Positions 1 to 9,006 are shown, numbered from the stretch's first letter. The stretch: DNA of 64,000 nt from Desulfovibrio piger (GCF_951793255.1 NZ_OX636706.1:951001-1015000); one strand, 5' to 3'. The notes: generated from the letters alone by a model not told the origin. Numbers and translations are program-made.

Positions 1-57
1 GCCCTGGTGCCCTACATGGACGGCGTGGAAGTCATCGAGCCTGCGGGCAAGAAGTAG
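1..57 (+). CDS. C-terminal end of an unidentified protein (partial)
   Basis: An open frame runs in from the left edge and ends at a TAG stop. It encodes the last 18 residues, ALVPYMDGVEVIEPAGKK. A hairpin terminator follows 25 bases later on the same strand, which supports this being a real gene end. Too little is present to assign a family. Confidence 0.6.
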   Translation, partial: ALVPYMDGVEVIEPAGKK

Positions 58-82
58 TCCACAGCCGAACAGCGAATCTGAC

Positions 83-117
83 AAGGCGGTGTCCCTGCGC
101 GGGATGCCGCCTTTTTT
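83..117 (+). terminator. Rho-independent terminator
   Basis: AAGGCGG (83-89) pairs with CCGCCTT (107-113) and a T run follows. It lies just after the stop of the partial gene at the left edge. Confidence 0.8.
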
Positions 118-438
118 CGTGCCCGTGCTGCGGAAAACGCCGGGCCCGCTGGGGAAGCGGGCAGCCCTGTCCTGTGGAGGGCCGGGATGCAGCGGGGGAA
201 GGGTGGGGATACTTGCAGTGCCGGTCGTGGGGCAGGCGGTCCGCCGGGAGCCGTATGGTGCGGGATCGGGGCCGCGCAGGCTTTTTTAAGGATCGGAAGG
301 CGGAAAGGGCCGGGAAAGCGCTTTGCCCGAAGCCGGGCGTGCCGCAGGGCGTCGTGCAGTCCTTACCTTCGGAGGGGGGGGCCGGGTGCGCAGCAGGGCG
401 GGGAAAGGCGGGACACGCGGCCGCTGTCCGGTCGCGTA
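118..438. other. Intergenic stretch, nothing recognised
   Basis: About 320 bases of very GC-rich sequence lie between two convergent terminators. The open frames here have no ribosome binding sites and low-complexity products, so I see no gene. Confidence 0.5.
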
Positions 439-473
439 TAAAAAAAGCGGCCTGCCGCATGCGCGGCAGGCCG
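439..473 (-). terminator. Terminator of the Hsp20 gene
   Basis: CGGCCTGCCGC (448-458) pairs with GCGGCAGGCCG (463-473). The A run at 439-446 becomes the U tract on the minus strand. Confidence 0.85.
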
Positions 474-547
474 TGGAGTCCGCCCGTTGCGGGCGGTCCG
501 GCTCCCCGAGGAGTGGGAACCGGAGGAGGGTCCTTCAAGAGGGGGGA

Positions 548-1084
548 TTACTGTTTCTGCACCGTGATGGAACGGGCGGCGGGGGCTTCAGGCTGTTTGC
601 GGGGGATGACGATGGTCAGCACACCGTTCTTGTGGCTGGCGCTGATGTTTTCCACATCAGCATCTTCAGCCAGGCCGATCTGGCGGCAGAAGGAGCCGTA
701 GACGCGTTCCTGCACATGGCAGACGGGTTCCTTGGCTTCCGCCTTTTCGCCTTCGGCGGCAGGGGCGGCGCAGCTTTCCATCTTCTTTTCACCTTCAACG
801 GTCAGCATGCCGTCACGGACTTCGACCTTGACCTCATCGGGGTCCACACCGGGCACTTCCATGTGGATGGTGTAGGCCTTGTCGTCGCTGTGGATGTCCA
901 GGCTGGGACGGATGTCGGCCTGCGGCTTGTCCATCAGGCTGGTCGGCCAGCCGGGCGTGAAGAAACCATTGAACAGACGGTCGATATCGTGATGCAGGCG
1001 GTCCAGGGGCTGGAAGCTCTGTTCGGGCTGCTGGGCGTTGCGGGGAGAGAACCAATGCTGGGGATATACACGGATAAGGCTCAT
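548..1084 (-). CDS. Hsp20/alpha-crystallin family small heat shock protein
   Basis: A 178-residue cytoplasmic ATP-independent chaperone that would hold unfolding proteins. The N-terminal arm contains IDRLFNGFF, a common Hsp20 start-of-domain feature. The alpha-crystallin domain follows (about residues 45-165, with MEVPGVDPDEVKVEVRDGML and the closing GVLTIVIPRK), and a C-terminal ITV tripeptide fits the I/V-x-I/V oligomerisation motif. An alanine/glutamate-rich insert interrupts the domain near residue 110. The start at 1084 is chosen because AGGAGGC lies six bases upstream; a longer frame to 1171 has no such site. Upstream, GTTGACA (1111-1117) and TGTCAAC (1142-1148) form an inverted repeat; the second arm read on the minus strand is a consensus -35, though the -10 is weak. 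The gene is monocistronic. Confidence 0.92.
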   Translation of the reverse strand: MSLIRVYPQHWFSPRNAQQPEQSFQPLDRLHHDIDRLFNGFFTPGWPTSLMDKPQADIRPSLDIHSDDKAYTIHMEVPGVDPDEVKVEVRDGMLTVEGEKKMESCAAPAAEGEKAEAKEPVCHVQERVYGSFCRQIGLAEDADVENISASHKNGVLTIVIPRKQPEAPAARSITVQKQ

Positions 1085-1297
1085 TTCAATGCCTCCTGAT
1101 ATTTTTCCTTGTTGACATAGAAGTAAGGTGGGACGGCTAGTTGTCAACATGCTGTGGAAAACTTTTTCCAAAAATGGGGAAAGGTAGCCCCATGCGCTTC
1201 GACCATACGTTTTGGTCTGTTCCCGGCAGCCTGGGAGGTTTCCGGTTTTTATGGCCGGGGATTGCCAAACGTGGGAGGCGGGCGTATGGTGGCTCCA

Positions 1298-1445
1298 TTC
1301 TCAGGGCGGGGTGCAAGTCCCCACCGGCGGTGATGGCGGTTTTCCGCATGAGCCCGCGAGCGCCGTACCATGCAACGTGGTGCGGGTCAGCAGATACCGG
1401 TGAGATCCCGGAGCCGACGGTAACAGTCCGGATGAAAGAGAACGG
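1298..1445 (+). ncRNA. FMN riboswitch (RFN element)
   Basis: Conserved RFN blocks are present in order: AGGGCGGGGTGCAAGTCCCC, ACCGGCGGT, AGCCCGCGAGC, CAGATACCGGTGAGATCCCG, AGCCGACGGT and AGTCCGGATGAAAGAGAA. The closing helix and multi-branch junction of the family can be drawn. It lies 120 bases upstream of ribB on the same strand and should bind FMN and lower ribB expression when flavin is plentiful. Confidence 0.96.
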
Positions 1446-1564
1446 TTCGTTTTTCTGCCGTGTGGGGCGCAAAAAAGGACGGTCTTGGCGGCCGCCCCGC
1501 AGCGCGCACGGCAGCCGTGCCCTGATGCACATCTTCCGGTCCGTCCGGGCCGATCAAGGAGACG
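1446..1564 (+). promoter_or_regulatory. Expression platform between the FMN riboswitch and ribB
   Basis: CTGCCGTG (1455-1462) can pair with CACGGCAG (1507-1514), and inside it GGGGCG (1464-1469) pairs with CGCCCC (1493-1498). There is no T tract after the stem, so control of translation or an antiterminator role is more likely than simple termination. This is inference from pairing by eye. Confidence 0.45.
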
Positions 1565-1567
1565 ATG

Positions 1568-2224
1568 ATGCATCAGTCCCCCGATATCCTGGCTTCTTTT
1601 GGTGATTGGGAAACGCGTATGGAACGCGCCCTGGCATCCGTGCGTGCGGGCAGGGGCGTCCTGGTGGTGGACGACGAGGATCGCGAGAACGAAGGCGACC
1701 TCATCTATCCCGCCCACAGCCTGACCGATGCGCAGATGGCCCGCCTCATCCGCCATTGCAGCGGCATCGTGTGCCTGTGCCTTACCGACGAGCGCGCCAC
1801 CCGCCTGGGCCTGCCGCCCATGGTGGCCCACAACACCAATACCCAGCAGACCGCTTTCACCATCTCCATCGAGGCCGCCGAGGGCGTGACCACCGGCGTT
1901 TCCGCCGCCGACAGGGTGACCACCGTCAAGGCCGCCGTGGCCGAGGGCGCGCGTCCCGAGGACCTGCGCCATCCCGGCCATGTGTTCCCGCTGCGGGCCC
2001 GTCCCGGCGGCGTGCTGGAACGGCGCGGCCATACCGAGGCCACCGTGGACCTGATGTCCCTGGCGGGCCTGCCGCCCTGCGGTGTGCTGTGCGAGCTGAC
2101 CAACGATGACGGCACCATGGCGCGTCTGCCGCAGGTGGCGGACTTTGCCCGTGCCAACGACCTGCCCCTGCTGGCCGTGGCGGACATCGTGCGCTGGCGT
2201 GAACGGCAGGAAGGCCGGGCCTGA
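1568..2224 (+). CDS. ribB: 3,4-dihydroxy-2-butanone-4-phosphate synthase
   Basis: Converts ribulose 5-phosphate to 3,4-dihydroxy-2-butanone 4-phosphate and formate, the four-carbon branch of riboflavin synthesis. The family signature [13 protein letters not shown] (acidic metal and substrate loop) lies near residue 35, and [13 protein letters not shown] near residue 160 carries further conserved residues. At about 218 residues it is the single-domain form, without the GTP cyclohydrolase II domain of RibBA proteins. AAGGAG at 1556-1561 favours the second ATG (1568, six-base gap) over the one at 1565. The FMN riboswitch directly upstream indicates flavin feedback control. A strong bidirectional terminator follows and no other rib gene is adjacent. 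Confidence 0.95.
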   Translation: MHQSPDILASFGDWETRMERALASVRAGRGVLVVDDEDRENEGDLIYPAHSLTDAQMARLIRHCSGIVCLCLTDERATRLGLPPMVAHNTNTQQTAFTISIEAAEGVTTGVSAADRVTTVKAAVAEGARPEDLRHPGHVFPLRARPGGVLERRGHTEATVDLMSLAGLPPCGVLCELTNDDGTMARLPQVADFARANDLPLLAVADIVRWRERQEGRA

Positions 2225-2338
2225 GCCCCAGCCGTCTGATCCTCTTTTCCTGTCCCAGGACAGGGCTTGCCGTGGTCGCCGGCTGGAGTTGATGAATACC
2301 AGGAAAGAAAGCTGCCGGCGGCCGGCCGGGCAAGTATG

Positions 2339-2370
2339 AAAAAAAGGACGCTGTACAGCGTCCTTTTTTT
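2339..2370. terminator. Bidirectional terminator between ribB and the EamA transporter gene
   Basis: A nearly perfect palindrome, GGACGCTGTACAGCGTCC, is flanked by an A run on the left and a T run on the right, so it can end transcription from both convergent genes. Confidence 0.9.
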
Positions 2371-2431
2371 ATGCCCGGTTTTATCCGGGCCGGATACCGG
2401 CGGGGGACGGAGGAGGGGCGCCCCCGCCGGA

Positions 2432-3406
2432 TCAATGCCGGCGGTGAAGGATGCGGTCGATGATGAAGGGGCGCACGGACAGGAGCGTTTCCCAGGTGGG
2501 GATCATGGAGACCTCGGAGGCCACGAGCATGAGGCCGATACCGGCCCACATGTTCCAGGGGATCTCCTCGCCAAGGATCAGCATGGCCAGGATGGGCGCC
2601 AGCACGGGCTTGAAGAAGAAGACCAGCGAGCCCTGCATGGCGGAGGTGGCTTCCATGCCCATGAAGTAGCAGGCATAGCCGCCCGCGGTGACGAAAACGC
2701 AGATATAGAGCACGTTGAGGAGGTTGCCCGTGGTATAGCCGCTGAAGAAGGGCATGGCGGCGAACATGGGCAGACCGGCGGCCTGCAGGGCATCGGCCAC
2801 GGCGGGGATGTGGCTGATGAGCATGAGGACGATCATCTCGGCGCTGGCGGCCAGGCAGCTGAAGCAGGTGACGGCCACGCCGGAGTACTGGGCGCACTGC
2901 TTTTTGCCCAGCACGGCATAAAGGGCGAAGGTGGCGGCCGAGAGCAGCACCAGCGTGATGCCCACGGGATCGAGCGTGGTGTGCAGCGGGTCGATGATGA
3001 TGAGGGCGGCCGCCACTTCCATGACCAGGGCGGTGATGTGCTGGGGCCGGATGTCGGCACGCAGGATGAGATAGGCGAAGGCCAGCACCAGCACGGGGTT
3101 GCAGCTGAACAGCACGCTGACCACCGAGGCCGGGGCGTAAAGGATGGACATCTGGTAGAACATCATGCTCACCACCAGGCCCACGAAGCCGAGCCAGGCA
3201 AAACCTTTCCATGCGGCGGCGGTGACCCGTGCCCCGTGCTGGCGCAGGCCGCGCAGGGCAAAGGGGATGAGCAGCAGGCCACCCACGAGGAAGCGGGTGC
3301 AGTTGAGCTGCATGGGGTTGAAATCATGGGCCACGGTCTTCAGGGCCACTTCCATGGAGCTGAAGAACACGGTGGCAAGAAAGATGAAAATGTATCCGCG
3401 GTTCAT
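2432..3406 (-). CDS. EamA/DMT-family membrane transporter
   Basis: A 324-residue inner-membrane protein with about ten hydrophobic segments and the internal duplication typical of drug/metabolite transporters. The first half begins IFIFLATVFFSSMEVALK; the second half contains GYACYFMGMEATSAMQGSLV and VLAPILAMLILGEEIPWNMW, which match the EamA pattern with its conserved glutamate-containing GE motif. The substrate cannot be told from sequence; exporters of amino acids or metabolites are common in this family. It is transcribed divergently from a LysR regulator, with a LysR-type palindrome between them, so that regulator probably controls it. A C-terminal soluble tail of about 25 residues is rich in histidine and arginine. 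Confidence 0.88.
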   Translation of the reverse strand: MNRGYIFIFLATVFFSSMEVALKTVAHDFNPMQLNCTRFLVGGLLLIPFALRGLRQHGARVTAAAWKGFAWLGFVGLVVSMMFYQMSILYAPASVVSVLFSCNPVLVLAFAYLILRADIRPQHITALVMEVAAALIIIDPLHTTLDPVGITLVLLSAATFALYAVLGKKQCAQYSGVAVTCFSCLAASAEMIVLMLISHIPAVADALQAAGLPMFAAMPFFSGYTTGNLLNVLYICVFVTAGGYACYFMGMEATSAMQGSLVFFFKPVLAPILAMLILGEEIPWNMWAGIGLMLVASEVSMIPTWETLLSVRPFIIDRILHRRH

Positions 3407-3493
3407 CGTTCAAGGTCCCTGGTTGGAAATCTGTTGCTGGAGAAGTGCTGCGCTTGCCTATAGCAAGGGGCCCTGATACGGTAAAATGCTTAG

Positions 3494-3514
3494 TTGATAT
3501 CGTAGATATATCAA
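3494..3514. promoter_or_regulatory. Candidate LysR-type operator
   Basis: TTGATAT (3494-3500) and ATATCAA (3508-3514) form an inverted repeat with a seven-base spacer, containing the T-N11-A core of LysR boxes. It lies 21 bases before the lysR start in the divergent promoter region. Confidence 0.55.
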
Positions 3515-3535
3515 AAATGCATAACAGGAGAGCGC

Positions 3536-4444
3536 ATGGAGCTGAACTGGGAGCTTTGCCGGATATTCTACCAGGTGGCGCGCTGCCGCAACTTCAGCCG
3601 GGCGGCGGCCATGCTGTTCACCAGCCAGCCCGCGGTATCGCGCTCCATGGCGGCCCTGGAGCGCGAGCTGGGCTGCCGTCTGTTCATCCGCAACCGTCGC
3701 GGCGTGGAGCTCACGCCCGAAGGCCGCATGTTCTACGCCCATGTGGAGGCGGGCTGCGAGCAGTTCCGCCGGGGCCGGGAAGAGCTGGAGCAGGCCGTGG
3801 GCCTGCAATCGGGCAGCATCGCCCTGGGGGCCAGCGAGACGGCCCTGCGCCACTGGCTGCTGCCGCGGCTGGACCGCTTCCATGCCCTGTATCCGGGGGT
3901 GCGGCTCCGGCTGTTCGGCGGTACGTCCCGGCAGGCCATCGATGAACTCAAGTCCGGGGCCATCGATTTTGCCGTGGCCGCCGTGCCCGGCGGCGGTTTC
4001 CGGGCCCTGAAGGAGACGCGCCTGTGCCCGCTGCGGGACGTCTTCGTGGCTTCGTCGGCCTTCGGGCAGCTGCGCGGCAGGGACGTGCCCCTGGATGAAG
4101 TGATGCGGCACCCCTTCATCTGTCACAAGCAGGGCAGCCTCACCTTCGAATTCCTGGAGAGCATGTGCAAGACGCGGGGCGTGGACTTTGCCCCGGCCAT
4201 GGAGCCGGACACTACGGGGCTGGTGCTGGATCTGGCCCGGCACGGCCTGGGCATCGGTTTTTTGCCGGAAGTGGCCGCCAGAGAGGCCCTGGCCGCCGGG
4301 GAGGTGTTCGCCCTGCGGCTCGCGGAGGAGCTGCCGTCGCGCAGCATCAGCCTGCTGGAATACGACGGCCATACCCTGAGCCTGGCCGCACGCCGCCTGC
4401 GCGACATGCTCACCGAAGACGCTGCGGCCGGGGACGCGCTGTGA
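3536..4444 (+). CDS. LysR-family transcriptional regulator
   Basis: 302 residues. The N-terminal winged helix-turn-helix spans about residues 1-65 (FYQVARCRNFSRAAAMLFTS, then QPAVSRSMAALERELGCRLF, the standard recognition helix). A periplasmic-binding-protein-like effector domain follows from about residue 90. AGGAG at 3526-3530 sets the start. It is divergent from the EamA transporter gene, and the palindrome between them suggests the classical arrangement in which the regulator controls the transporter and itself. The inducer is unknown; sulfur, amino acid or aromatic ligands are all possible in this family. Confidence 0.93.
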   Translation: MELNWELCRIFYQVARCRNFSRAAAMLFTSQPAVSRSMAALERELGCRLFIRNRRGVELTPEGRMFYAHVEAGCEQFRRGREELEQAVGLQSGSIALGASETALRHWLLPRLDRFHALYPGVRLRLFGGTSRQAIDELKSGAIDFAVAAVPGGGFRALKETRLCPLRDVFVASSAFGQLRGRDVPLDEVMRHPFICHKQGSLTFEFLESMCKTRGVDFAPAMEPDTTGLVLDLARHGLGIGFLPEVAAREALAAGEVFALRLAEELPSRSISLLEYDGHTLSLAARRLRDMLTEDAAAGDAL

Positions 4445-4603
4445 GGACTTGAGCCGACAGGGCTCAGGCCGTCCTGCCGCAGGGCGGGGACGTTGTTCCG
4501 GGGTCGCTTTGCCGGGGCATAGTGGCTCATGGCCGGCTGATTTTGTTGGGGGATGCCGTGGTTACGGGCTATGCTGCCGCAAAATCATGCAAAGGAGACA
4601 TCC

Positions 4604-5362
4604 ATGAACGTCACAGCCCTGTACTTTTCTCCCACCGGCGGCAGCAAGCGCTCCGCGCTCAGCCTTGCCGCGGCCCTGGCTCCTGAAGGTTTTGCCGAGC
4701 TGGACATCACCTGTGGCGCCGTTGCCGGGGATTTCGGTCCCGGGGACGTCGTCGTGTTCTCGGTGCCCTGCTATAACGGCAGGGTGCCGGGAGTGGCCGC
4801 CGGGCGTCTGGAGCAGGTGCACGGCCACCGGACCCCCTGCATCATCAGCATCACCTACGGCAACCGTGACTATGACGATTCCCTGCTGGAGCTGCAGGAC
4901 ATCGTGCAGCGTCAGGGCTTCATCGTCCAGGGCGCAGCGGCGCTGGTGGGGCAGCATACCTTCGGGGAGATCCAGGTGGGGCGTCCCGATGCCGGGGATG
5001 CCGCCGAGAACCGCCGCTTCGTGCAGCAGCTGCTGGCAGCCAGGCAGGGCGATCTTGCCTCGCCCGTGGCGCTGGCCATCAAGGGGCAGCGTCCGTACCG
5101 GGGAGAGGGCAGGGGCGTGGGCTTCGTGCCGCTGACCTCCGAGGCCTGTACGGACTGCGGCCTGTGCGCCTCCCTGTGCCCTGTGCAGGCCATCGCGGCC
5201 GACCATCGCAGCATCGACGGCACGCGCTGCCTTTCCTGCTTCCGCTGCATCCGCAGCTGTCCTGCGGGGGCCAAGCACATGGATGTGGAAAGCTACCTCG
5301 ATTTCGCGCGGGATTTCAGCCGGCACCTAAAGGCTCGGCGGGAGAACGAATACATCTTTTAG
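4604..5362 (+). CDS. EFR1-type flavodoxin/ferredoxin fusion protein
   Basis: 252 residues. The N-terminal half is flavodoxin-like: ALYFSPTGGSKRSA at residues 4-17 is an FMN-phosphate loop, and VVFSVPCYNGRVPG fits the family. The C-terminal part carries two ferredoxin cluster motifs, CTDCGLCASLCP and CLSCFRCIRSCP, each able to hold a 4Fe-4S centre. Such proteins are thought to move electrons between iron-sulfur and flavin carriers in anaerobes; the partners here are unknown. AAAGGAG at 4591-4597 fixes the start at 4604, although the frame extends upstream. It stands alone, with a terminator following directly. Confidence 0.88.
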   Translation: MNVTALYFSPTGGSKRSALSLAAALAPEGFAELDITCGAVAGDFGPGDVVVFSVPCYNGRVPGVAAGRLEQVHGHRTPCIISITYGNRDYDDSLLELQDIVQRQGFIVQGAAALVGQHTFGEIQVGRPDAGDAAENRRFVQQLLAARQGDLASPVALAIKGQRPYRGEGRGVGFVPLTSEACTDCGLCASLCPVQAIAADHRSIDGTRCLSCFRCIRSCPAGAKHMDVESYLDFARDFSRHLKARRENEYIF

Positions 5363-5392
5363 AAGAAGCCCGGAAACGGGCAGATGCGGAAA

Positions 5393-5419
5393 GGGGCGGG
5401 AGACCGCCCCTGTTTTTTT
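5393..5419 (+). terminator. Terminator of the EFR1-type gene
   Basis: GGGGCGG-GAGA-CCGCCCC followed by TGTTTTTTT. The T run touches the stop codon of the convergent HxlR gene. Confidence 0.88.
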
Positions 5420-5840
5420 ACAGAGGGCAGCCCCCGACCTTTTTGCAGGGGGGCAGGGATTCTTCCGGCAGGGGGCAGTAGCGCACGGCCCAGCAGCAGA
5501 TGCTGCGCAGTATCTTGTGGGCGGAGGCGCCCTTTTCGCTCAGGGAGTATTCGACGCGCGGCGGTATCTCGTTGTACTGGCGCCTGTCCACGATCCGGTC
5601 GTTCACCATGTCCCTGAGGGTGGCGGCAAGTACGGCGTCCGTCAGGCCGTCGAGGTTGTCCCTGATCTCCTTGTAGCGCAAGGTGCCGCTGGCACCCAGC
5701 AGGCAGATGATGCGGGTCTTCCATTTCCCGTTGAAGATGTCCAGCCCGTATTCGAGCGGGCACAGGGGCTGCTTGCCTTCCTTATTCCTGGCCATGTCAT
5801 GTCCTGCGGCTTCATGGTTCGCGATGGCGGATTGTTCCAT
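5418..5840 (-). CDS. HxlR-family winged-helix regulator
   Basis: 140 residues. The HxlR core is plain: CPLEYGLDIFNGKWKTRIIC, then GTLRYKEIRDNLDGLTDAVL, ending in EYSLSEKGAS. The conserved cysteine before the DNA-binding domain (Cys27) is the redox-sensitive position in several HxlR proteins. Four further cysteines follow in the C-terminal tail (ICCWAVRYC, PPCKK), which is unusual and could extend redox or metal sensing. An AGGA precedes the chosen start; Met16 (at 5795) is a possible alternative. The target is not obvious; the convergent flavodoxin/ferredoxin gene is the nearest redox gene. Confidence 0.85.
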   Translation of the reverse strand: MEQSAIANHEAAGHDMARNKEGKQPLCPLEYGLDIFNGKWKTRIICLLGASGTLRYKEIRDNLDGLTDAVLAATLRDMVNDRIVDRRQYNEIPPRVEYSLSEKGASAHKILRSICCWAVRYCPLPEESLPPCKKVGGCPL

Positions 5841-5939
5841 GATTTCCTGCCGGAGCGCAAGCTGTCCGGTGATCCGGGGGCATCGCGATCCGGCAGGCAG
5901 GCTGGAGGAAGGGCAAAAGAAGAAAGATCCCGGGCAGGC

Positions 5940-6413
5940 CTAGGCCTTGCCCACGGCTTCCAGGAAACGCTGGCCGAGGATGGCCGGAGCCACGGAGCGC
6001 AGGGCCGTACCGCCCAGCTCCAGGCTGTTTTCCTCATGCATGGGGCGGCTGGCTCCGGCCCGTTCCAGTTCGCTGGCAAAGGCTTCGCGCAGCAGGCGGA
6101 AGGAGGCCTCCACTTCGGGATAGCTGTTGTCCTCACGCCAGGGCAGGCGCAGGCTCTGGCTGCCGTGCCGTCCCTTGTGGGACGGGATGGAGAGCTGGTA
6201 GCAGGGCCGCTCGCCTGCATCGTCCTGTCCGGCCCGTTCGTGCTGCCCGGGCCAGCAGTGTTCCTGCCAGGATTCCGGCGGTTCGGGGATGAGCGAGGTG
6301 ATGCTCAGCGGCGGCGTGGCCAGCTGGCGTTCGAAGTCTTCCAGGGTGACGGTATAGGTCAGGACAGGGCGCAGGTTGCCGCGCTTTTTTTCTATTTTCC
6401 AGGTGATCCGCAT
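5940..6413 (-). CDS. Hypothetical protein of the MoxR/VWA gene cluster
   Basis: 157 residues, no family recognised. It has no signal peptide or membrane span and is predicted soluble. It begins MRITWKIEKKRGNLRPVLTY and has a conserved-looking C-terminal helix-rich part (ASFRLLREAFASELERAG). AAGGAGCC immediately upstream fixes the start at 6413. It follows the VWA gene by 16 bases on the same strand, so it is very likely the third gene of the MoxR-VWA operon and may be a partner of that machine. The frame stays open far upstream, but that part is a shadow of the VWA gene. Confidence 0.7.
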   Translation of the reverse strand: MRITWKIEKKRGNLRPVLTYTVTLEDFERQLATPPLSITSLIPEPPESWQEHCWPGQHERAGQDDAGERPCYQLSIPSHKGRHGSQSLRLPWREDNSYPEVEASFRLLREAFASELERAGASRPMHEENSLELGGTALRSVAPAILGQRFLEAVGKA

Positions 6414-6429
6414 ACAGGCTCCTTGATGG

Positions 6430-7998
6430 TCAGGCTCCGGCGGGCAGGCGCAGCAGCTCGCCGAAGGGGGGCTGTTCCCCTCCCTGTCCCCAGACGGCCC
6501 AGAGCAGGGGGCAGGCGGGCTCGTCGGGAAAGGACGAACATTCCAGATCCGTGAACCAGAGCAGACAGGCCGGGCGCAGGCCGTTGTCGTCCAGCCAGCG
6601 GCCCACGGGCCTGAAGTCCGTACCGCCGCCGCCCACGGGGGCCAGATGCAGGGGCAGGTCCTGCCGCCGGAAGGTCTGCACGACCTGCACGCGGCTGTCG
6701 TGGAAGATGACCACCAGCTCCGTCTCGTAGGCGGCGAGGATGGACGACAGCTCCTCGCAGAACAGGGAAAGGGCGGCATCGTCCACCGAGCCCGAACAGT
6801 CCACGGCCACGGCCAGCTGCGGGATGCGCTGCTCCTGCCGTCCGGGCAGGTAGATGCCGTGATGCAGGTAACGCCGGTTGGGCGCGCTCCAGGTGTAGTC
6901 GTTGAGGGCGCAGTTCTCCAGAAAGCGGCGCAACAGGCCGCGCCAGTCCGTGCCGCCATCGTGGCGACCGCCGCGCAACAGGCGGCTGAAGCCCGCGGGC
7001 TCGCGGCCCATGTGCCGCGCCCGTTGCAGGGCCTGCTCCAGACGCAGCTCGGCCTCCTGTTCCGCCTTGCGGCGCGCGTCTCCCTGGCCGTCTTCCAGCA
7101 GGGGATGGTCACGGACCTCACCGGAAAAATACGGGACAGGCTGCTCCCTTTCCGGCTTGTCCCCGGCAGGGCGGGCGGTGCCCGCGGCTTCCGGGGCGGC
7201 TGCCTCGTCAGTCTCTCCTGCACGGGAGGGCGCGGCCGCGGGGGCGTCCTGCCGCTCCCGGCCGTCATGTCTCTGCTGGTCGGAGCCCTTTTCCCGGGGG
7301 CTGCGTCCGGCGGCCTGCTGTTGCGCGCCGCCGTGCAGGGGCGTGTCCTGCAGGGAGGCAAGACGGCTGTAGACCTCGTCCACGCTGAGTCCCGCATACT
7401 CGGGATGTTCCAGATGGCCCTGCGGCAGCCGGAAGCCGGCACCGAGCAGCAGGGCGTCCACCACCACGTCGCAGGCCTCGTTCCAGATCCGGGCATCGCG
7501 CCCGTTGCGCCGGACATGATGGGCGCAGGCCAGATGCATGACTTCGTGGGCCTGGGCCCCCACCAGCCGCTCGTGGGGCAGGGTGGCCGCCCAGACAGGA
7601 TTGAAGCCCAGCGTGCGGCCGTCGGTCCAGAGGTGGCGGCAGGTGCTGTCCGGCTTCAGGGCCAGATGCAGGGCCAGGGAGCCGAAAAAGGGCTGCCGGA
7701 GCACCAGGTCCGCCCGGGCCCGGATCATGGCTGTGAGGGCGCGCTGCTCCAGAGGGGGGGCCGGAACGTCCGCCGCAGGGCTGTGGCGCATGCCCTGTGA
7801 CGCGGACGGGCGCTCCGGCCGGGGATCCTGCCGTGTCGTCCCGGGCGTTTCCGGGGAAGGCGGGCATACCGCGGCGTCTGGTGTGGAGCGGGTGTCTTTG
7901 GCCGCGGGGGCGGGAACCCGGCGGCTGACGGAGGAGGGGACACGCACGCCCCGGGAGAGGGGTGCACGGGGCAGGGCAGGAAGATCGTCCCTGTTCAC
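6430..7998 (-). CDS. VWA-like protein with putative metallopeptidase domain (DUF2201 type)
   Basis: 522 residues with a GTG start that overlaps the moxR stop in GTGA. After a proline-rich N-terminus of about 80 residues comes a putative metallopeptidase domain with HEVMH (an HExxH zinc motif) in AQAHEVMHLACAHHVRRNG. A low-complexity charged linker follows, then a C-terminal VWA-like domain with DCSGSVD (a DxSxS metal-ion site) and GGGGTDFRP. The pairing of such proteins with MoxR AAA+ ATPases is well known; they are thought to act as chaperone-like remodelling or metal-insertion machines, but the client is unknown. The long charged linker means the two ends could act separately. Confidence 0.85.
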   Translation of the reverse strand: MNRDDLPALPRAPLSRGVRVPSSVSRRVPAPAAKDTRSTPDAAVCPPSPETPGTTRQDPRPERPSASQGMRHSPAADVPAPPLEQRALTAMIRARADLVLRQPFFGSLALHLALKPDSTCRHLWTDGRTLGFNPVWAATLPHERLVGAQAHEVMHLACAHHVRRNGRDARIWNEACDVVVDALLLGAGFRLPQGHLEHPEYAGLSVDEVYSRLASLQDTPLHGGAQQQAAGRSPREKGSDQQRHDGRERQDAPAAAPSRAGETDEAAAPEAAGTARPAGDKPEREQPVPYFSGEVRDHPLLEDGQGDARRKAEQEAELRLEQALQRARHMGREPAGFSRLLRGGRHDGGTDWRGLLRRFLENCALNDYTWSAPNRRYLHHGIYLPGRQEQRIPQLAVAVDCSGSVDDAALSLFCEELSSILAAYETELVVIFHDSRVQVVQTFRRQDLPLHLAPVGGGGTDFRPVGRWLDDNGLRPACLLWFTDLECSSFPDEPACPLLWAVWGQGGEQPPFGELLRLPAGA

Positions 7999-8987
7999 AT
8001 CAGGACCTCGGCATTGTCGCGGGCCCAGCGGGCAAAGGGCTCGCTTTCCACCACGGCGGGATCCTGCCGGACGGCATCGCGCATGAGCAGCACGCCGAAC
8101 TCGGCGGGCAGGCGTCCGGCATAGGCGGCCAGGGCTTCCATGGTGGCGGGCGCGGTGCGCAGGGCCAGGGCCTCGCACAGGGCGTAAAGGGAGGCCGGGT
8201 CGGCAGGTACGGGGGCTTCTTCGGGATCGCTGAGGACGCTCTCCACACTGGGCAGGTGGCGCCATTCCCGCAAAAAGCCGCTCAGTTCCGCCGCGGCCGC
8301 CTGACCTATGGTCCCGGCCAGCAGCTCTTCTTCCAGCGGGCCGTCCGGGGCGGCATCGAGGATGCGGGAGGCGAACTCCCAGGAGCGCGGCGAGGCGAAG
8401 GCCCTGTCCGACGAACGGGGATCGAAATCATGCAGCAGGCGCGGCCGGAAGCGCAAAAAGGCCTGGATCTCCTCGCGGATGCCGTTGTCACGGGCCCAGT
8501 CCAGCCAGTCGTCGATATGGCATTCCACATCCAGATGCACCATGCGGTTGGCCAGGGCCGAAGGCATGCGGTAGGTCACGGCCCGGTCGCTCTCGCGGTT
8601 GCCCGCGGCCACCACGGCCCAGCCGTCGGGCAGGCGGTACTGGCCCACGCGCCGGTCGAGGATGAGCTGGTAGCAGGCGGCCTGTACCAGAGGGGGCGCG
8701 GCGTTGAGTTCGTCCAGGAAGAGGATGCCTTCCTCCGTGTCCTGCGGATGGGGCAGGAATTCCGGCACGCACCAGGAGGTGATGCCCTCATCGCTGATGC
8801 GGGGCAGTCCGCGCAGGTCCACCGGGTCCAGCAGCACGGCGCGCAGGTCGTAGAGCTTGCGGCCCTGGCGGCGGGCCACGTCGGCCACCAGCCGGCTCTT
8901 GCCTACACCGGGCGGCCCCCAGAGGAACACGGGTTGCCGGATGCGCACCAGATGATGCAATGCCTCACAGACGTGGCTGGGTCTCAT
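7995..8987 (-). CDS. MoxR-type AAA+ ATPase
   Basis: 330 residues. Walker A GPPGVGKS near residue 26, Walker B in GILFLDELNAAPP, and sensor-1 VVAAGNRESD are all present and in MoxR-like order. The C-terminal lid is poorly conserved. AAAGGA upstream supports the ATG at 8987. The stop overlaps the GTG of the VWA gene by four bases, so translation is probably coupled. The divergent methyltransferase gene starts about 106 bases away across an AT-rich region with a Fur-like palindrome, which may control both directions. Confidence 0.9.
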   Translation of the reverse strand: MRPSHVCEALHHLVRIRQPVFLWGPPGVGKSRLVADVARRQGRKLYDLRAVLLDPVDLRGLPRISDEGITSWCVPEFLPHPQDTEEGILFLDELNAAPPLVQAACYQLILDRRVGQYRLPDGWAVVAAGNRESDRAVTYRMPSALANRMVHLDVECHIDDWLDWARDNGIREEIQAFLRFRPRLLHDFDPRSSDRAFASPRSWEFASRILDAAPDGPLEEELLAGTIGQAAAAELSGFLREWRHLPSVESVLSDPEEAPVPADPASLYALCEALALRTAPATMEALAAYAGRLPAEFGVLLMRDAVRQDPAVVESEPFARWARDNAEVLM

Positions 8988-9006
8988 GCAGGGGTCCTTT
9001 TAAATA